Source: Brevibacillus reuszeri (GTDB lineage: Bacteria; Bacillota; Bacilli; Brevibacillales; Brevibacillaceae). Taken from it: a stretch of 64,000 bases of DNA. Positions within the stretch are counted from its first letter, which is position 1. Each line of letters begins with the position of its first letter. A model generated the notes under the pieces. It was not told the DNA's origin, made no database searches, and was given only the letters and a program-made list of their open reading frames with translations. The DNA lies in NCBI RefSeq assembly GCF_001187725.1, contig NZ_LGIQ01000005.1, positions 114,760 through 178,759 on the forward strand. Reading direction: 5' to 3'. Position numbers and translations under genes: made by a program. Positions 25,181 through 33,596 of the stretch are shown here, in pieces.

Positions 25181-25942
25181 CTAAATAAAGCTTGTTTTCC
25201 CGCCTGTTACGGGAATGACCGCCCCTGTTATGAAATCAGACTTCTCTTGCGTGAGAAACTCGACGACCCGCGCAATGTCCTCGCCCGTTCCCAGTCGACC
25301 GATTGGCGTATTGTTGTTATCCAGTCCGGCGACATCTGCTATACTCGCTTCTTTCCATGGATGAACGATATCCCCGAGATTGACCATATTCACGGTAATC
25401 CCATGAGGTGCTTCTTCAATTGCCAGGCTTTTGGTCAGCGAAACCAAGCCTGTCTTTGCAGCGGCATAGGCTGCCCGCTGTGACCAGCCAGGAGCTGTCT
25501 CCGCCAGATGATAACCGAAATTAATGATGCGCCCCCACTTTTTTTGCCGCATGAGTGGGACGATGCGTTTTGCCAGATAAAAGACAGAGCTTAAATTGCC
25601 ATCCACCATATATTTCCATTCGTCCAAATCATAGTCTACGAGATTTTTATAGTCAAATACGAACGGTCCGGCATTATTGATCAGGACGTCAATGGTGGAA
25701 AATTGTTCGAGGGCATGATCAACGAGTTCATTTACATCGTCGATGCTCGCGACATCGCCTTTGATACAGAGCGTTTTCACGTGGTAGTGCTCCTCTACAT
25801 AGGTGGCTACTGCTTTAGCCTCTTTTTCATTTGACCGGTAGTTAATGACGAGATCATATTGATGCTTTGCCATTTCACGTACGATCCGATTGCCAATCCC
25901 AGTGGCTCCACCAGTGATTAAAGCTACTTTTCTACTCAACAT
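25181..25942 (-). CDS. Short-chain dehydrogenase/reductase
   Basis: A 253-residue SDR. The cofactor motif is TGGATGIG, followed by NNAG and the active-site pair in YAAAKTG. The usual catalytic Ser position reads INFGYHLAE, so the Ser is replaced or shifted, which is uncommon in classical SDRs. The N-terminal NYRS pattern suggests NADPH preference. AGGGTGAG directly abuts the ATG; a TTG at the second codon is better spaced. Substrate unknown. Upstream 25943-26150 shows no gene. Confidence 0.82.
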   Translation of the reverse strand: MLSRKVALITGGATGIGNRIVREMAKHQYDLVINYRSNEKEAKAVATYVEEHYHVKTLCIKGDVASIDDVNELVDHALEQFSTIDVLINNAGPFVFDYKNLVDYDLDEWKYMVDGNLSSVFYLAKRIVPLMRQKKWGRIINFGYHLAETAPGWSQRAAYAAAKTGLVSLTKSLAIEEAPHGITVNMVNLGDIVHPWKEASIADVAGLDNNNTPIGRLGTGEDIARVVEFLTQEKSDFITGAVIPVTGGKTSFI

Positions 25943-26150
25943 CTCACCCTATTCTGGTTTCATTACCATTACTATTATGAAGCAATGCTTTGCGCATATT
26001 CGATTTGGATAAAAAGAAATCGGTTTGCTCTTCCGTGCGATTCCGGCATAAAAGACAATTCACATCTTACTTTATTACTTCATCCGTTAGCATAAATCCT
26101 TTTGCATAGAAGGAAAAGGGGATAATTGTACGCAAGAGAGCTGCGAGCAA

Positions 26151-26179
26151 AACAAAAAACCGCTCGCGCAAGCGGTTTT
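26151..26179 (-). terminator. Terminator of the minus-strand gene at 26183-26806
   Basis: AAAACCGCT (26156-26164) pairs with AGCGGTTTT (26171-26179). On the minus strand it is followed by TTTTTTGTTTT. Confidence 0.8.
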
Positions 26180-26182
26180 CCA

Positions 26183-26806
26183 TTACCCGAATCCAGGTTG
26201 TTCCCACCAATCGACGGAGAAAAAGAAGGACGTGGCTTCTTCCGACTGCGGCGCATAAACCATCAATGCCATTCCGGGGCCGAGAATCCATTGTCCATTT
26301 GCATGACCCTCTATCGTCGTCATTGGTGGAACGATACGTGTAGAGACTGCGATGCCCTCTCGCGTAATGTCGCCACCGCTACGGCCAAAGAGGAGTTGAC
26401 CCTGTGCAGCCGGACAAGGCGGCGGCTGGACAAAGCCAGATGTCACCTGCTGCGAGGTTTTGCCACCAACGATGGATTCTGCTTTTCCGAACCATATATG
26501 AATGGTGAGAGGCTGCGCAGAGCTGTTTGTGATCGACCAGTTTTGGACGTAGAGAAGAGAATGGGAGCGCAGTGGATTGCTCAAAGCTCCGAAGCCCTGA
26601 TCGTTGTCATTGGCGACGATCCTTTCGGTTTGCCCCATGTAGTATTTGCTTTGGGACGCCATCGACATGGCATAGGGAACGTGGACATTCATGGGTATTT
26701 GTTCTGGTGCAGGCGGGGTAGGAAAAGGATAGTATCCCATCTGCATGTATACATCTGGCATGCCGTAAAAGTAGGAGGACGGCCTGCTATAGGAGGGCTT
26801 TGTCAT
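26183..26806 (-). CDS. Conserved hypothetical protein, DUF6143-like
   Basis: A 207-residue protein without signal peptide or membrane helix. The N-terminal 50 residues are rich in Pro, Tyr and Met (MGYYPFPTPPAPEQIPMN), and the rest resembles a beta-rich domain (YYMGQTERIVANDNDQGFG, NPLRSHSLLYVQNWSITN, IHIWFGK). The pattern recalls the DUF6143 family of Bacillota; this match is from memory and only moderate. A Tyr/Pro-rich head could suit a spore or surface protein, but there is no direct support. AAAGGAG precedes the ATG and a terminator follows. Confidence 0.65.
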   Translation of the reverse strand: MTKPSYSRPSSYFYGMPDVYMQMGYYPFPTPPAPEQIPMNVHVPYAMSMASQSKYYMGQTERIVANDNDQGFGALSNPLRSHSLLYVQNWSITNSSAQPLTIHIWFGKAESIVGGKTSQQVTSGFVQPPPCPAAQGQLLFGRSGGDITREGIAVSTRIVPPMTTIEGHANGQWILGPGMALMVYAPQSEEATSFFFSVDWWEQPGFG

Positions 26807-26965
26807 GGGCTAATGCTCCTTTTGGGATGTGCTAGCCCTGTAGTATATGGCAATCGTACAGCTAGGGTGCGGTTGCACGAAACACCTCGGGAGAAAAGAT
26901 GTCAACCCCCGCCTCCAAAAGCACGCGAACCGCTTCTCTGATCGGCAGGCGACCCTTTCCTCGCA

Positions 26966-27010
26966 AAAGAAAAGCGCCCGAATCAACTGCTTTGTGCAGG
27001 GATTGGGCGC
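26966..27010 (-). terminator. Terminator of the DUF423 gene
   Basis: GCGCCCGAATC (26974-26984) pairs with GATTGGGCGC (27001-27010). On the minus strand it is followed by TTTTCTTTT. Confidence 0.75.
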
Positions 27011-27027
27011 TCGCTTATGACATCATA

Positions 27028-27402
27028 TTAAGAGACTGATTTCCAAGCATGAATGGCGAGCAGGGCCCAGCCGATGAGGAACAGCAAGCCGCCAATCGGT
27101 GTGATCGCCCCGAGGACCTTGATTCCAGTCATAGCCAATGTATACAGGCTTCCTGAGAAGATCAGCGTTCCAGCGACAAAGCACCATCCAGCCCACACCA
27201 GTCCAGAGGATTCCGGATACCATTTGAGCAGCAAGGCAACCAGCACGAGAGCCAGGGCGTGTGTCGTCTGGTAGGTAACGCCTGTATGGAAGATCCCTAT
27301 CGAATACTCATCCAGCTTTTCCTTAAGGGCATGGGCACCAAAAGCGCCAAGCGCAACAGAAAGAAAGCCGCTGATACTCCCAATCATCAAAAACAATTTC
27401 AC
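27028..27402 (-). CDS. DUF423 (YwdK-type) membrane protein
   Basis: A 124-residue protein with four predicted helices. The N-terminus GFLSVALGAFGAHALKEKL and the FHTGVTYQTTHALALVL segment are diagnostic for DUF423. GTG start preceded by AAGGGGAG. Function of the family is unknown; probably monocistronic. Confidence 0.88.
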   Translation of the reverse strand: MKLFLMIGSISGFLSVALGAFGAHALKEKLDEYSIGIFHTGVTYQTTHALALVLVALLLKWYPESSGLVWAGWCFVAGTLIFSGSLYTLAMTGIKVLGAITPIGGLLFLIGWALLAIHAWKSVS

Positions 27403-27603
27403 GAGTGAGTCACTCCCCTTTTACATTCAAACCTACACCTGTGTCCGATATCTATTTTACCGTAACTGGACTACCCTTGCCCAATTGCAATTTGATGAAC
27501 GAGGTTTGGACTCGCGTACAGACCGCTTGTCAACTCCGGACATAAATTGAAGTATCACAGCGGACACACTGTCAACCGCTGGGGCGGGAGGTGAAAAACG
27601 GAC

Positions 27604-27786
27604 ATGAATAAATGGCTCTCTCTTGCTGGTGGTCTTGTTGGCGGATACGCTTTGCTCAAAACACCGTTGGATGGTACATTTCTGAACGGATTGAATCCGT
27701 TGGTTGATGGAATTGGCCTGATTGCCATGCTGGTCTTCTCGGGTGCTCTTATCTATACAGGTGTACGCGACTGGTTCCAGCGCTAA
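27604..27786 (+). CDS. Small hydrophobic protein
   Basis: A 60-residue protein with two hydrophobic stretches (about residues 4-19 and 34-52) joined by a loop with TPLDGTFLNGLNP, ending VRDWFQR. GGGAGGTG at 27585-27592 is a strong ribosome-binding site and a terminator follows, so it is very likely translated. No family recognised; probably membrane-associated. Confidence 0.65.
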   Translation: MNKWLSLAGGLVGGYALLKTPLDGTFLNGLNPLVDGIGLIAMLVFSGALIYTGVRDWFQR

Positions 27787-27816
27787 AAAGGGATGTATAC
27801 CCGATTGCACAGACAA

Positions 27817-27846
27817 AGGTGTCTCCTTAGGGGGATGCCTTTTTCC
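27817..27846 (+). terminator. Terminator after the small hydrophobic gene
   Basis: AGGTGTCTCC (27817-27826) pairs with GGGGATGCCT (27831-27840) using G-T wobbles, then TTTTT. Confidence 0.65.
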
Positions 27847-27975
27847 CTGCGTAAAAAAGACCATGTTTTTTCGTATTTTTTCGCTAGATAAGTAGAATAG
27901 TCTGAATCTAGCTTTGTCAATTCTGCAACTTTTTGGTAAAAAAGTCATAAAATTATGATTTGGCGCCATCGTTCG

Positions 27976-28007
27976 ACAGTATCTGTAAAAAATATACAGT
28001 ATACTGT
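27976..28007. promoter_or_regulatory. AgrA/LytTR-like direct repeats before the agr-like operon
   Basis: ACAGTATCTGT (27976-27986) and ACAGTATACTGT (27996-28007) are direct repeats with a 20-bp period; the second is also a perfect palindrome. AgrA and other LytTR regulators bind pairs of ACAGTTAAG-like 9-mers about 21 bp apart. The repeats end 20 bp before the first gene. Confidence 0.55.
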
Positions 28008-28027
28008 GGATAGCTAAAGGAGGATTA

Positions 28028-28687
28028 TTGATAAACATGGAAATTATTTTGTTTGTCGTTGGTTCTGTTTTAGAATATATGGCTATCTTTGCTTTTCTAT
28101 TTTCTCTTATCAAATCAGGATCTCGAGAGTATTTCACAGAAATTTTTATCTCGTGCTTGATGCTCACATTCGTCTCCTTTGCCATGAGATATGGCTTTCA
28201 ACTAGAAAAATACTCCTCCTTTGTGCAGATTGCTATCTTCTCCCTCTTACTTCGTAGTGTTTTTCACTTCCATTTACTCTATTCCATTCTATTGAGCTCC
28301 ATTTATGTCATCTATGGTTTTTGGCAAGTGTTTGTTGTTCTAAGCGTTCTCGAATGGCTGAACATCGTGTCTCTCGAGCAAGTACTTAGCAGAGAGGGGC
28401 CGTATTATATTTTGCAGGCCATTACGATCCTATCTGTTTTTTTCATGGCAAAAGGCATCCGCTCACTCGTTCCTGGATTCGATATCCCCCATGGAAAAGC
28501 TGTCGTATTTAAGAACAAGATGAATTTTATTTTGCTTGGACTCGTTGTCAGCCTCATTTTCATTTTTAGCATGGGCTACTATTTGCTCATTACGGGTGGG
28601 AATGGCAGTGAGATCATCGTGATGCTGGCATTGTCGCTGTTCATCATTATCATTTTTTCATACATAATTGCGAGGCGAGCACATTGA
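28028..28687 (+). CDS. AgrC-like sensor membrane protein without kinase domain
   Basis: A 219-residue, very hydrophobic protein with six to seven predicted helices spread over the full length, ending FSYIIARRAH. Size and topology match the N-terminal sensor of AgrC-type histidine kinases, but there is no dimerisation or ATPase domain; the frame ends where the kinase would begin and the next gene starts at once. A TTG at 28028 and an ATG at 28037 both use AAAGGAGG at 28016-28023; neither spacing is ideal. Its stop overlaps the agrB start by 4 nt (TTGA). It could be a receptor, immunity or export partner for the peptide encoded at 29205. The AgrC relation rests on topology and context, not on a sequence match. 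Confidence 0.55.
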   Translation: MINMEIILFVVGSVLEYMAIFAFLFSLIKSGSREYFTEIFISCLMLTFVSFAMRYGFQLEKYSSFVQIAIFSLLLRSVFHFHLLYSILLSSIYVIYGFWQVFVVLSVLEWLNIVSLEQVLSREGPYYILQAITILSVFFMAKGIRSLVPGFDIPHGKAVVFKNKMNFILLGLVVSLIFIFSMGYYLLITGGNGSEIIVMLALSLFIIIIFSYIIARRAH

Positions 28688-29199
28688 TAGAAGCGATCGC
28701 ATTAAGAATTGCTACAGGTATTAAAAGGATAAATCCAGAGGTACCTCAATCAGTTGAGAGGATGGAGTATGCGTTAATCATTTTGTTAAATGGCGTGACG
28801 GTCATCATAGCTTCCTTGCTCATCGGGGCGATCTTAGGGACCTTGAAAGCAACCATCATTTTTTTAGTCGCATTTGCCCTATTGCGGCAAGTCTCTGGCG
28901 GCTACCATTTGTCTTCTGCACTTGGATGTGCAATCGTATCAATCACGCTGGCTGCAGTCGTTCCCCTCATACCTGTAACGGACAAGCTCTGCCAAATCAT
29001 GAGTGGGATCAGCCTGATTCTTGTCGCTTGGTTCGCCCCATCCAAAATCGAAAATCAATCGCGAATTCCCAGCAAGTATTATCCGCTGTTAAAAGCGATT
29101 TCCATTGCGATAGTTCTGGCGAGTGTGTTTATTGCATGGCCGATCATCACTAAGGCTCTGTTTGTACAATCCCTTTTTTTAATCAGGAAAAGGAGGTGA
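28684..29199 (+). CDS. agrB: AgrB-type peptide-processing protease
   Basis: A 171-residue membrane cysteine endopeptidase that removes the C-terminal tail of AgrD and helps form its ring. The active-site pattern LRQVSGGYHLSSALGC supplies the conserved His and Cys, in a protein with about five further helices. TTG start overlapping the previous stop codon. The peptide gene agrD follows 5 bp downstream, with the ribosome-binding site AAAGGAGGTG inside the agrB 3' end. Confidence 0.9.
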   Translation: MIEAIALRIATGIKRINPEVPQSVERMEYALIILLNGVTVIIASLLIGAILGTLKATIIFLVAFALLRQVSGGYHLSSALGCAIVSITLAAVVPLIPVTDKLCQIMSGISLILVAWFAPSKIENQSRIPSKYYPLLKAISIAIVLASVFIAWPIITKALFVQSLFLIRKRR

Positions 29200-29204
29200 A
29201 AAAT

Positions 29205-29351
29205 ATGCGGAAAATGATGGAGAAAATGACCAAAGCAGCTACGTTTGGATTTGCAAGCTTCTTGTCAGTTGTTGCTGTTACTACCGTCAATGTAGCCTCT
29301 CCTTGGCTCACGAACAGCCCAAAGGTTCCTAATGAATTGCTCAAAAAGTAA
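29205..29351 (+). CDS. agrD: AgrD-like cyclic lactone autoinducer precursor
   Basis: A 48-residue peptide: a basic, Met-rich amphipathic head (MRKMMEKMTKAATFGFASF), a core NVASPWLTNS, and the tail PKVPNELLKK. The tail matches the VPxEL motif that AgrB recognises. Aligned on that motif as in staphylococcal AgrD, the five-residue ring would be SPWLT, with Ser where most AgrD proteins have Cys, so the ring would be a lactone rather than a thiolactone. There is no Cys in the peptide. AAAGGAGGTG at 29189-29198 is an excellent ribosome-binding site. A terminator follows at once. Confidence 0.85.
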   Translation: MRKMMEKMTKAATFGFASFLSVVAVTTVNVASPWLTNSPKVPNELLKK

Positions 29352-29355
29352 GGGG

Positions 29356-29382
29356 AAAGGCGCGGAATGCGCCTTTTTTTTC
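29356..29382 (+). terminator. Terminator after agrD
   Basis: AAAGGCGC (29356-29363) pairs with GCGCCTTT (29369-29376), followed by T's. Confidence 0.9.
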
Positions 29383-29490
29383 TTTTTCGGGAAATGTGCG
29401 AATCACTACTTTTTGGAGAAAATCTGGCTTCTTTTGCACGCGTTCCCCATATACATATTGTAGGCTTTGGCAAATGGGGGGGGAACGGCC

Positions 29491-30918
29491 TTGACCAGCG
29501 ACGAGCGCAAAGAGCTTGAGCGATCGATTGATGAGATTACGGAAATCGCCAAGGGCTTCAACTTGGATTTTTATCCGATGCGATACGAGATTTGCCCAGC
29601 GGACATTATTTATACGTTCGGAGCGTACGGAATGCCGACGAGATTCTCGCATTGGAGCTTCGGAAAAAGCTTTTATCGGATGAAACTGCAGTACGATCTC
29701 AACCTGAGCAAAATTTACGAGCTGGTGATTAACTCCAATCCGTGCTACGCGTTTTTGCTGGATGGCAACTCGCTGATCCAAAACAAGCTGATCGTCGCCC
29801 ACGTACTGGCGCACTGCGACTTTTTCAAAAACAATATGCGTTTTTCCAATACCAATCGAGACATGGTAGAGAGCATGGCTGCCAGCGGAGAGCGGATTCG
29901 GCAGTATGAGATTGAGCACGGAAAAGAAGCGGTAGAAAACCTGCTGGATGCCAGTCTTGCCGTTCAGGAGCACATCGATCCCAGTCTGCTCCGACCGAAA
30001 CTGCGATGGAAAAAAGAAGGGGATGTCTCACCCAAAAAGTCAAAGGGAGATAGGTCCGCCTCTCCATACGATGATTTATGGGGATTGGACCGAAGCGAGA
30101 AGCAGGAAGCGGCTGATCAAACCAAAGCGGTCCGCAAATTCCCGCCTGCTCCGGAGAAGGACTTATTGCTGTTTATTATGGAGTACAGCACTGTGCTAGA
30201 GGATTGGCAGCGTGATGTGCTGACGATTATTCGAGACGAGATGCTGTATTTCTGGCCACAGCTCGAGACGAAGATCATGAACGAAGGCTGGGCGACCTAC
30301 TGGCATATGCGTATCCTGCGGGAAATGGAGCTAACAGAAGCGGAGACGATTGAGTTTGCCAAGCTGCATTCTTCTGTCATCCAGCCATCGACGACCAGTA
30401 TTAATCCGTATCATCTCGGCCTTAAAATTTTGGAGGATATTGAAAAGCGATGGGATAATCCGACCAAAGAAGAGCAAGAGCGCTACGGCCGCAAGCCAGG
30501 AGAAGGTCGTGCCAAAATTTTTGAAGTACGGGAGCTGGAATCAGACATCAGTTTTATCAGCAATTTCCTGACCAAGGATTTGGTGAGCGATCTGGATTTG
30601 TATATGTTCGGCAAGCAGGGCAATGAATGGGTCGTGGCCGAGAAGCAGTGGGAGCAGGTACGTGACGGGCTGGCTGGCACAAGAGTCAACGGAGGCTTTC
30701 CATACGTGCTCGTTCACGATGGAGATTATTTACGTTCAGGGGAGCTTTTGCTGAAGCATCATTTTGAGGGGCTTGAGCTGGACGTCAAATACGTGGAGAA
30801 GACATTGCCGTACGTCTACACGCTTTGGGGGAAAAATGTTCATCTGGAGACGATTGTGGAGGATCGGCAGGTCTTGTTCACGTACGATGGCAAGAAGGTA
30901 CATCGGAGATTTTTATAA
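29491..30918 (+). CDS. spoVR: SpoVR-family protein
   Basis: A 475-residue protein of the SpoVR family, required for normal spore cortex in B. subtilis; the biochemical role is unknown. Highly conserved blocks are [46 protein letters not shown] and [19 protein letters not shown] 29491 (after GGGGGGGA) gives a start like that of known SpoVR; an in-frame TTG at 29467 lacks a site. The CATATACAT just upstream could belong to a sporulation sigma-E -10 element, a weak inference. A terminator follows. Confidence 0.93.
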   Translation: MTSDERKELERSIDEITEIAKGFNLDFYPMRYEICPADIIYTFGAYGMPTRFSHWSFGKSFYRMKLQYDLNLSKIYELVINSNPCYAFLLDGNSLIQNKLIVAHVLAHCDFFKNNMRFSNTNRDMVESMAASGERIRQYEIEHGKEAVENLLDASLAVQEHIDPSLLRPKLRWKKEGDVSPKKSKGDRSASPYDDLWGLDRSEKQEAADQTKAVRKFPPAPEKDLLLFIMEYSTVLEDWQRDVLTIIRDEMLYFWPQLETKIMNEGWATYWHMRILREMELTEAETIEFAKLHSSVIQPSTTSINPYHLGLKILEDIEKRWDNPTKEEQERYGRKPGEGRAKIFEVRELESDISFISNFLTKDLVSDLDLYMFGKQGNEWVVAEKQWEQVRDGLAGTRVNGGFPYVLVHDGDYLRSGELLLKHHFEGLELDVKYVEKTLPYVYTLWGKNVHLETIVEDRQVLFTYDGKKVHRRFL

Positions 30919-30937
30919 AAGAAGAGGAAAGAAGGAT

Positions 30938-30978
30938 GCCGTATCCTTGGCGATTCTGCCGGGTACGGTTATTTTTTT
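30938..30978 (+). terminator. Terminator after spoVR
   Basis: GCCGTATCC (30938-30946) pairs with GGGTACGGT (30961-30969), followed by TTTTTTT. Confidence 0.75.
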
Positions 30979-31011
30979 GTTTATACAAAAGCGAAATATT
31001 GAAAAAATTCA

Positions 31012-31080
31012 TTGACAGCTGATGAGGTGGGCGAGTATGATAACCATGAAAAGATCAACTGATACATCAGATATCAGATT
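31012..31080 (+). promoter_or_regulatory. Promoter and palindromic operator of the SDR-cupin operon
   Basis: TTGACA (31012-31017), 18-bp spacer, TATGAT (31036-31041). The palindrome CTGATACATCAG (31059-31070), followed by GATATCAGAT, lies at about +10 to +30, a repressor position. The GntR-type regulator encoded at 32773 is the obvious candidate. Confidence 0.6.
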
Positions 31081-31130
31081 TTAGATGATCGTCAGCAAAA
31101 GGACTAATGTCTTTTAAAGGAGGGATTCCG

Positions 31131-31913
31131 TTGGAAAAGAGACGTACAGCGATTGTTACAGGCGGGGCCTCTGGTTTGGGCCATGCCGTGGTGAAGCGGT
31201 TTATCGATAAAGGATATGCAGTTGCCATGGTGGATGTGGCCGAGGAAAAAGGAAAAGAGCTGGCAAACCAGCTCAGTGAAAAAGGGGCAGAAGTCCACTT
31301 CATCGGGGGAGATGTAACAGATCAAGGGCAGGCTCGCGATATTGCCAAAAGGGCGTTCGATGTTTTGGGGGACATCCACATCCTGGTGAATGCAGCTGGT
31401 ATTATCAGACGTACTCCAGCGACGGACGTCAAGGACACAGAGCTGCTCGCCGTGCTGCAAGTAAACCTGAATGGCACTGTCTATATGTGCCAGGCCGTTC
31501 AGCCGTATATGGCCCAAGCCGAGGATGGGGCGATTGTTAATTTCAGCTCCATGCTTGCTCATTATGGCAGCGAAAATCTGCTTTCGTACGCCGCCTCCAA
31601 AGGGGGAATTGTGCAGGTCACCAAATCACTCGCCGTATCGTGGGCCAAGTATGGCATCCGAGTCAATTCGGTCAGCCCGGGCTACATCGAAACGCCGTTA
31701 TCGTCTGGAGCTACCCAAAACCCAGCGTTCCGCGAGCGGATTTTATCTCGCACACCGCAGGGCAGATACGGCAAGCCGGAGGAAGTGGCAGCCGTTATCG
31801 ACTTTCTCACCTCGCGTGAGGCCAGCTTTGTAACCGGTGTCGTGCTTCCGATTGATGGCGGACTACTTGCAGGCGACCCGATGCTTTATCCACCCGCAAC
31901 ACCTATTGCTTAA
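31131..31913 (+). CDS. Short-chain dehydrogenase/reductase
   Basis: A 260-residue classical SDR with TGGASGLG, VNAAGIIRRTPA, NFSSMLAHYG (catalytic Ser) and YAASKGG (Tyr/Lys). TTG start behind AAAGGAGGGA at 31117-31126. Forms an operon with the cupin gene 33 bp downstream, controlled by the promoter and palindrome upstream. The IIRR segment is common in SDRs for sugar acids such as gluconate or 2-keto-3-deoxy sugar acids, but the substrate is not proven. Confidence 0.85.
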   Translation: MEKRRTAIVTGGASGLGHAVVKRFIDKGYAVAMVDVAEEKGKELANQLSEKGAEVHFIGGDVTDQGQARDIAKRAFDVLGDIHILVNAAGIIRRTPATDVKDTELLAVLQVNLNGTVYMCQAVQPYMAQAEDGAIVNFSSMLAHYGSENLLSYAASKGGIVQVTKSLAVSWAKYGIRVNSVSPGYIETPLSSGATQNPAFRERILSRTPQGRYGKPEEVAAVIDFLTSREASFVTGVVLPIDGGLLAGDPMLYPPATPIA

Positions 31914-31946
31914 CCTATAAATCCGATAAAAAGTGAGGGATTGGAA

Positions 31947-32426
31947 ATGACAATGACTTTGAATCAATTTACCGAAATGATGCAGCTCCCAGATCAGGCA
32001 ATTGACAGCACAGAAATTCCATGGATTCCACAAACAGATCGTGTATGGTTCAAGCCGGTGCGCTTCGATCTGTCCACAGGCAGCTGGATTAACCTGCTGA
32101 AAGTAAAGCCAGGTGGAGCAGTAAACCGCCATCGTCATTCGGGTGGACAAGTTATGGCGTTTACACTACAGGGTGAGTGGCGCTATTTGGAAAGAGAGTG
32201 GGTAGCGAAACCAGGCACATTCGTTTACGAGCCGCCAGGCGATATCCATACTCTCGTCGTGGATGGGGAAGAAGAAATGATTACGCTGTTTATGCTCCAG
32301 GGTGTGATTCAATATTTGGATGACAACGACCAGATTACGTATCAGGACGATGTATTTACCAAGCTGAAGCTGTACAAGGAATACTGCGAGAAGCACAATA
32401 TTCCGATGAAAGACCTGCAATTTTAA
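31947..32426 (+). CDS. Cupin protein, 2,4'-dihydroxyacetophenone dioxygenase-like
   Basis: A 159-residue single-domain cupin. Metal-binding motifs NRHRHSGGQVMAFTLQGEW and YEPPGDIHTL give the two-His/Glu/His pattern of a non-haem iron site. The overall pattern resembles 2,4'-dihydroxyacetophenone dioxygenase, which cleaves a C-C bond in aryl ketones. ATG 31947 follows GTGAGGGA. Co-transcribed with the SDR, suggesting dehydrogenation followed by oxidative cleavage of a small carbonyl compound. Confidence 0.8.
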   Translation: MTMTLNQFTEMMQLPDQAIDSTEIPWIPQTDRVWFKPVRFDLSTGSWINLLKVKPGGAVNRHRHSGGQVMAFTLQGEWRYLEREWVAKPGTFVYEPPGDIHTLVVDGEEEMITLFMLQGVIQYLDDNDQITYQDDVFTKLKLYKEYCEKHNIPMKDLQF

Positions 32427-32445
32427 ACGAATCTTTAAGCCTTTT

Positions 32446-32478
32446 ACGACGCGAAAGAAGCCTCTTCGCGTCGTTTTC
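32446..32478 (+). terminator. Terminator after the cupin gene
   Basis: ACGACGCGAA (32446-32455) pairs with TTCGCGTCGT (32465-32474), then TTTT. Confidence 0.85.
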
Positions 32479-32700
32479 CTGAACGTATAAGAAATGATAA
32501 GCGCGACACTTATGAATTCTGAAGCGCAAGGAACTTTCCGCTAAAAAACGTGGTCGCTCCTCCTTGTGCAAGCCTCGATAGAAGTGGTCTTGTGTAGGCG
32601 CAGGTAGGCATCTGGTGTGATTCGTTATTCTTTGGTTGTTGACTACCTGTTCTTTTGATTATACTGGGGGAGATTCCCAAATGGTTGGAAGCTCCTGTAG

Positions 32701-32714
32701 CGAAAGCGTTTGCA
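32701..32714. promoter_or_regulatory. Possible CcpA (cre) site before the GntR gene
   Basis: CGAAAGCGTTTGCA matches 12 of 14 positions of TGWAANCGNTNWCA. It sits 58 bp before the start codon, downstream of a TTGACT/TATACT pair near 32640-32667. The rest of the 346-bp gap 32427-32772 shows no gene. Confidence 0.35.
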
Positions 32715-32772
32715 AGGAGATGGGAGAGAGAATATGAATCTGTTACAATAAAGATGAAATAAGGATTGAAGG

Positions 32773-33444
32773 ATGATGGGATTGGGCAAAACAGGGATGT
32801 TTGATAATTTAAATCTGCATGAGAGAGTCTATCTCTATTTACGAGACAAAATCGTCCACAATAGCTTAAAGCCTGGTTCGCGCATTGACTATGATGAGCT
32901 CATGGCTGAACTGGGGGTTAGTCGCACGCCAGTGCGGGATGCCTTAAATAGACTGCAGATTGACAACTTGATAGAAGTGAGGCCACGGTCTGGTACTTTT
33001 GTCAGCACGCCCAATAAAAAAGCCATCGAAGACCTCTATAATGTACGAAAGCCACTGGAGTCTACTGCGGTAGAACTGGCAGCACCACATCTTTCCGATG
33101 AAAGCTACCTCGCTCTCCTGGAAGAGGCAGAGCGGGCAGAGGTAGAGCTCAAGAAGGGCAACCCGGATGTCTTTTTTGCTCACGACCGCCATTTTCATCG
33201 TACGCTGATCAGTCATTCCGATAACTCCAGACTGATCGCCATCATGGATTCGCTAGAGGTACAGGTCAAATGGTTCGGGATTATTATGACCAAAAATTTG
33301 GACAGGCCGTATCGAGCAATTGAAATGCACAAAAGCATCGTACATGCTATGAGAGACAACAAGATTGATGAAGCAAGACAATTGATGGAGCTGCATATCG
33401 AGGAAGTCAAACAGGACATCATGAGTGATTTTCCGACAGAGTAG
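32773..33444 (+). CDS. GntR-family (FCD subfamily) transcriptional regulator
   Basis: A 223-residue regulator with an N-terminal winged helix (DYDELMAELGVSRTPVRDAL, residues about 38-57) and a C-terminal FCD ligand domain. Metal-type ligands are visible in DRHFHRTLISHSDN, HKSIVHAM and HIEEV. FCD regulators usually repress catabolic genes and respond to small acids. GAAGG precedes the ATG. It likely controls the SDR-cupin operon just upstream, or the hydroxyacyl-CoA dehydrogenase downstream. Confidence 0.88.
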   Translation: MMGLGKTGMFDNLNLHERVYLYLRDKIVHNSLKPGSRIDYDELMAELGVSRTPVRDALNRLQIDNLIEVRPRSGTFVSTPNKKAIEDLYNVRKPLESTAVELAAPHLSDESYLALLEEAERAEVELKKGNPDVFFAHDRHFHRTLISHSDNSRLIAIMDSLEVQVKWFGIIMTKNLDRPYRAIEMHKSIVHAMRDNKIDEARQLMELHIEEVKQDIMSDFPTE

Positions 33445-33450
33445 GATGAC

Positions 33451-33484
33451 AAAGGCCATTTTCCAGCGAGGGAGATGGCTTTTC
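33451..33484 (+). terminator. Terminator after the GntR gene
   Basis: AAAGGCCAT (33451-33459) pairs with ATGGCTTT (33475-33482) with one bulged base, followed by T's. Confidence 0.6.
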
Positions 33485-33572
33485 TGTATGAAGAAAGAAA
33501 AGCACTTTTACTTTTCTCTCGATTAAGCAGGAACAAACCTCCCATCTATGGAAAGGTTTATTATTCAATGAA

Positions 33573-33596
33573 TGGCATAGTGGCATAGTGGCATAG
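33573..33596. repeat. Three tandem copies of TGGCATAG
   Basis: A perfect 8-bp unit repeated three times, ending just before the ribosome-binding site AAAGGAGG of the next gene. Confidence 0.85.

Noticed and set aside
26880..27015. About 47 open codons on the minus strand with protein-like composition (ending PEVFRATAP)
   Set aside because: No start codon with a ribosome-binding site, and the frame runs through the DUF423 terminator hairpin. Could be a gene remnant, but not supported.
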